DNA of 64,000 bases from Geodermatophilus sabuli (GTDB lineage Bacteria > Actinomycetota > Actinomycetes > Mycobacteriales > Geodermatophilaceae): positions 434,001 through 498,000 of the forward strand of contig NZ_OBDO01000001.1 in NCBI RefSeq assembly GCF_900215145.1, in the 5' to 3' direction. The notes beneath the pieces were generated by a model, which was not told the DNA's origin, ran no database searches, and worked only from the letters and a program-made list of their open reading frames with translations. This document shows positions 62,981-64,000 of this stretch, piece by piece. Position 1 is the stretch's first letter; each line of letters opens with the position of its first letter. The position numbers and the translations under genes were made by a program.

Positions 62981-64000
62981 GCGCGGGTTCGTGGCGGGCG
63001 GCGGCCGCGGCCGTCTTCGCCTGCGGGTGGGGCGGCAACCAGTTCACGCCCCTGCTGGTCATGTACCGCGAGGCCGGCTGGTCGGCGCTGACGGTGAACG
63101 CGCTGCTGGGTGCCTACGTGGTCGGCCTCGTGCCGGGCCTGCTGGTCGCCGCGACTCTGGCCGAGCGCTGGGGACGGCGGCGGGTGGTGACCGCCGGGGT
63201 GCTGGCGTCGCTGGGAGCCAGCCTGCTGCTGGCGGCCGGCCCGCTGGGCGTCGCGTGGATCGCCGCCGGCCGGTTCGTCACCGGCACCGCCGTGGCGGTG
63301 GCGATGGCCGTCGGGACGACGTGGGTGCTGGAGCTGTCCCGGGCCGCGGGGACCGATCCCGGCACCGGGGCGCGCCGCGGGGCGATGTGGCTGACACTGG
63401 GCTTCGCGGCCGGCCCCGGGGTCGCCGGGCTGCTGGCGCAGTGGGGACCGCTGCCGATGGTCCTGCCGTACCTCGTGCACGCGGTGCTCGCGCTCGCCGT
63501 CCTCCCGTTCCTGCCGGGCGTCCCCGAGACCGGCCGCATCGGGACGCGGGGGAGAGGGGCACGGTTCGCGGGAGTCCGGCACCCGCGCTTCCTGCGGGTC
63601 GTGGTGCCGATGGCGCCGTGGATCTTCGGGTCGGCCGGCGTCGCGTACGCGATCATGCCGCAGCTCGTGGGCGACCGGCTCGGCTCCTGGGGGCTGGCCT
63701 ACTCCACCCTGCTCACCGTCGCCACCCTCGGCGCGGGTGCTCTCGTCCAGCCGGTGGCGAAGCGGCTGGACTCGACCACCAGCGCCCGCGCGGTGGCGGT
63801 GTCGATGGTCGTGATGTCGGCCGGGCTGGCGCTCAGCACGGTCGCGGCCGTCGTCCGCTCGCCCGTGGTGGCCCTCGTCGCCGCCGTCGCGCTGGGGGCG
63901 GCGTACGGCATCGCCGTGGTGTCCGGGTTGCTGGAGCTGCAGCGGCTGGCGCGGCCGGAGGAGCTGGCGGCGCTCACCGGCGTCTACTACGTCCTGGCCT
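62977..64000 (+). CDS. MFS transporter, N-terminal part (runs off window)
   Basis: At least 341 codons of an MFS permease. The first helix holds VFACGWGGNQFTPLLVMYR, the loop 2-3 motif is ATLAERWGRRRVVTAG, then FVTGTAVAVAMAVGTTWVLE and further helices. The GTG overlaps the gntR stop. Compounds carried are unknown. The gene is cut by the window end. Confidence 0.88.
   Translation, partial: MSAGSWRAAAAAVFACGWGGNQFTPLLVMYREAGWSALTVNALLGAYVVGLVPGLLVAATLAERWGRRRVVTAGVLASLGASLLLAAGPLGVAWIAAGRFVTGTAVAVAMAVGTTWVLELSRAAGTDPGTGARRGAMWLTLGFAAGPGVAGLLAQWGPLPMVLPYLVHAVLALAVLPFLPGVPETGRIGTRGRGARFAGVRHPRFLRVVVPMAPWIFGSAGVAYAIMPQLVGDRLGSWGLAYSTLLTVATLGAGALVQPVAKRLDSTTSARAVAVSMVVMSAGLALSTVAAVVRSPVVALVAAVALGAAYGIAVVSGLLELQRLARPEELAALTGVYYVLA

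Noticed and set aside
1-64000. CRISPR arrays, rRNA genes or intact insertion sequences
   Set aside because: No regularly spaced repeats, no rRNA-like conserved blocks, and every transposase seen is truncated or frameshifted.

Overview
The window is high-GC actinobacterial DNA with many GTG starts, 4-nt stop/start overlaps and dense operons. A mycofactocin-type short-chain dehydrogenase, an RGCVC-family peptide, duplicated pntAB and many acyl-CoA enzymes fit a soil actinomycete. Geodermatophilaceae (Blastococcus/Geodermatophilus/Modestobacter) is my best guess; this is inference, since no rRNA is present.

Layout. 1-7.5 kb: a plus-strand fatty-acid/CoA operon (thiolase tail, SDR, enoyl-CoA hydratase, acyl-CoA dehydrogenase, ACAD10/11-type phosphotransferase) running into a first proton-translocating transhydrogenase (pntAB). 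7.8-11.1 kb: two SDRs that share an unusual upstream motif, and an F420-type NADP-binding protein. 11.2-15.4 kb: a decayed integrase, a threonyl-tRNA synthetase lacking its editing domain behind a hairpin leader, and a patatin. 15.9-19.8 kb: a split PEP-synthase/rifampin-phosphotransferase-like dikinase with an overlapping MFS exporter. 20.2-24.6 kb: a GMC oxidoreductase fused to a DUF1080 domain, an alpha/beta hydrolase and an IS3 remnant. 24.5-30.1 kb: a LysR regulator divergent from an acyl-CoA operon (two dehydrogenases, class III CoA-transferase, SDR).

30.1-46 kb is the most coherent system. A Fis-type activator with a degenerate AAA domain faces a ketone-oxidation locus: Baeyer-Villiger monooxygenase (BVMO) 1, Zn-alcohol dehydrogenase, MFS importer and stress protein; then an esterase/lactonase, BVMO 2, aldehyde dehydrogenase, CMD protein, NAD-binding reductase and a second pntAB. 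Alcohol to ketone to ester/lactone to acid can be read off the gene order, with PntAB supplying the NADPH the BVMOs use. Both operons carry the same palindrome (TGTTCC-N5-GGAACA) at the same distance from a -10-like box, centred near -43. This suggests a two-operon regulon switched on by the adjacent activator through sigma-70 RNA polymerase.

46-54.4 kb is a degraded island. It holds IS3 and IS5 fragments, two integrase remnants and a tRNA-Asn 3'-end (attachment-site) relic, carrying a V8-like protease, an OB-fold peptide, a beta-helix protein, a subtilase with a small propeptide/inhibitor-like partner, and a methyltransferase. 54.4-64 kb returns to ordinary chromosome: DEAD-box helicase, DGPF protein with ECF42 sigma factor, a truncated M20 peptidase, TRIC-like protein, slipin, tandem USP, MarR, two small peptides, GntR and a truncated MFS gene.
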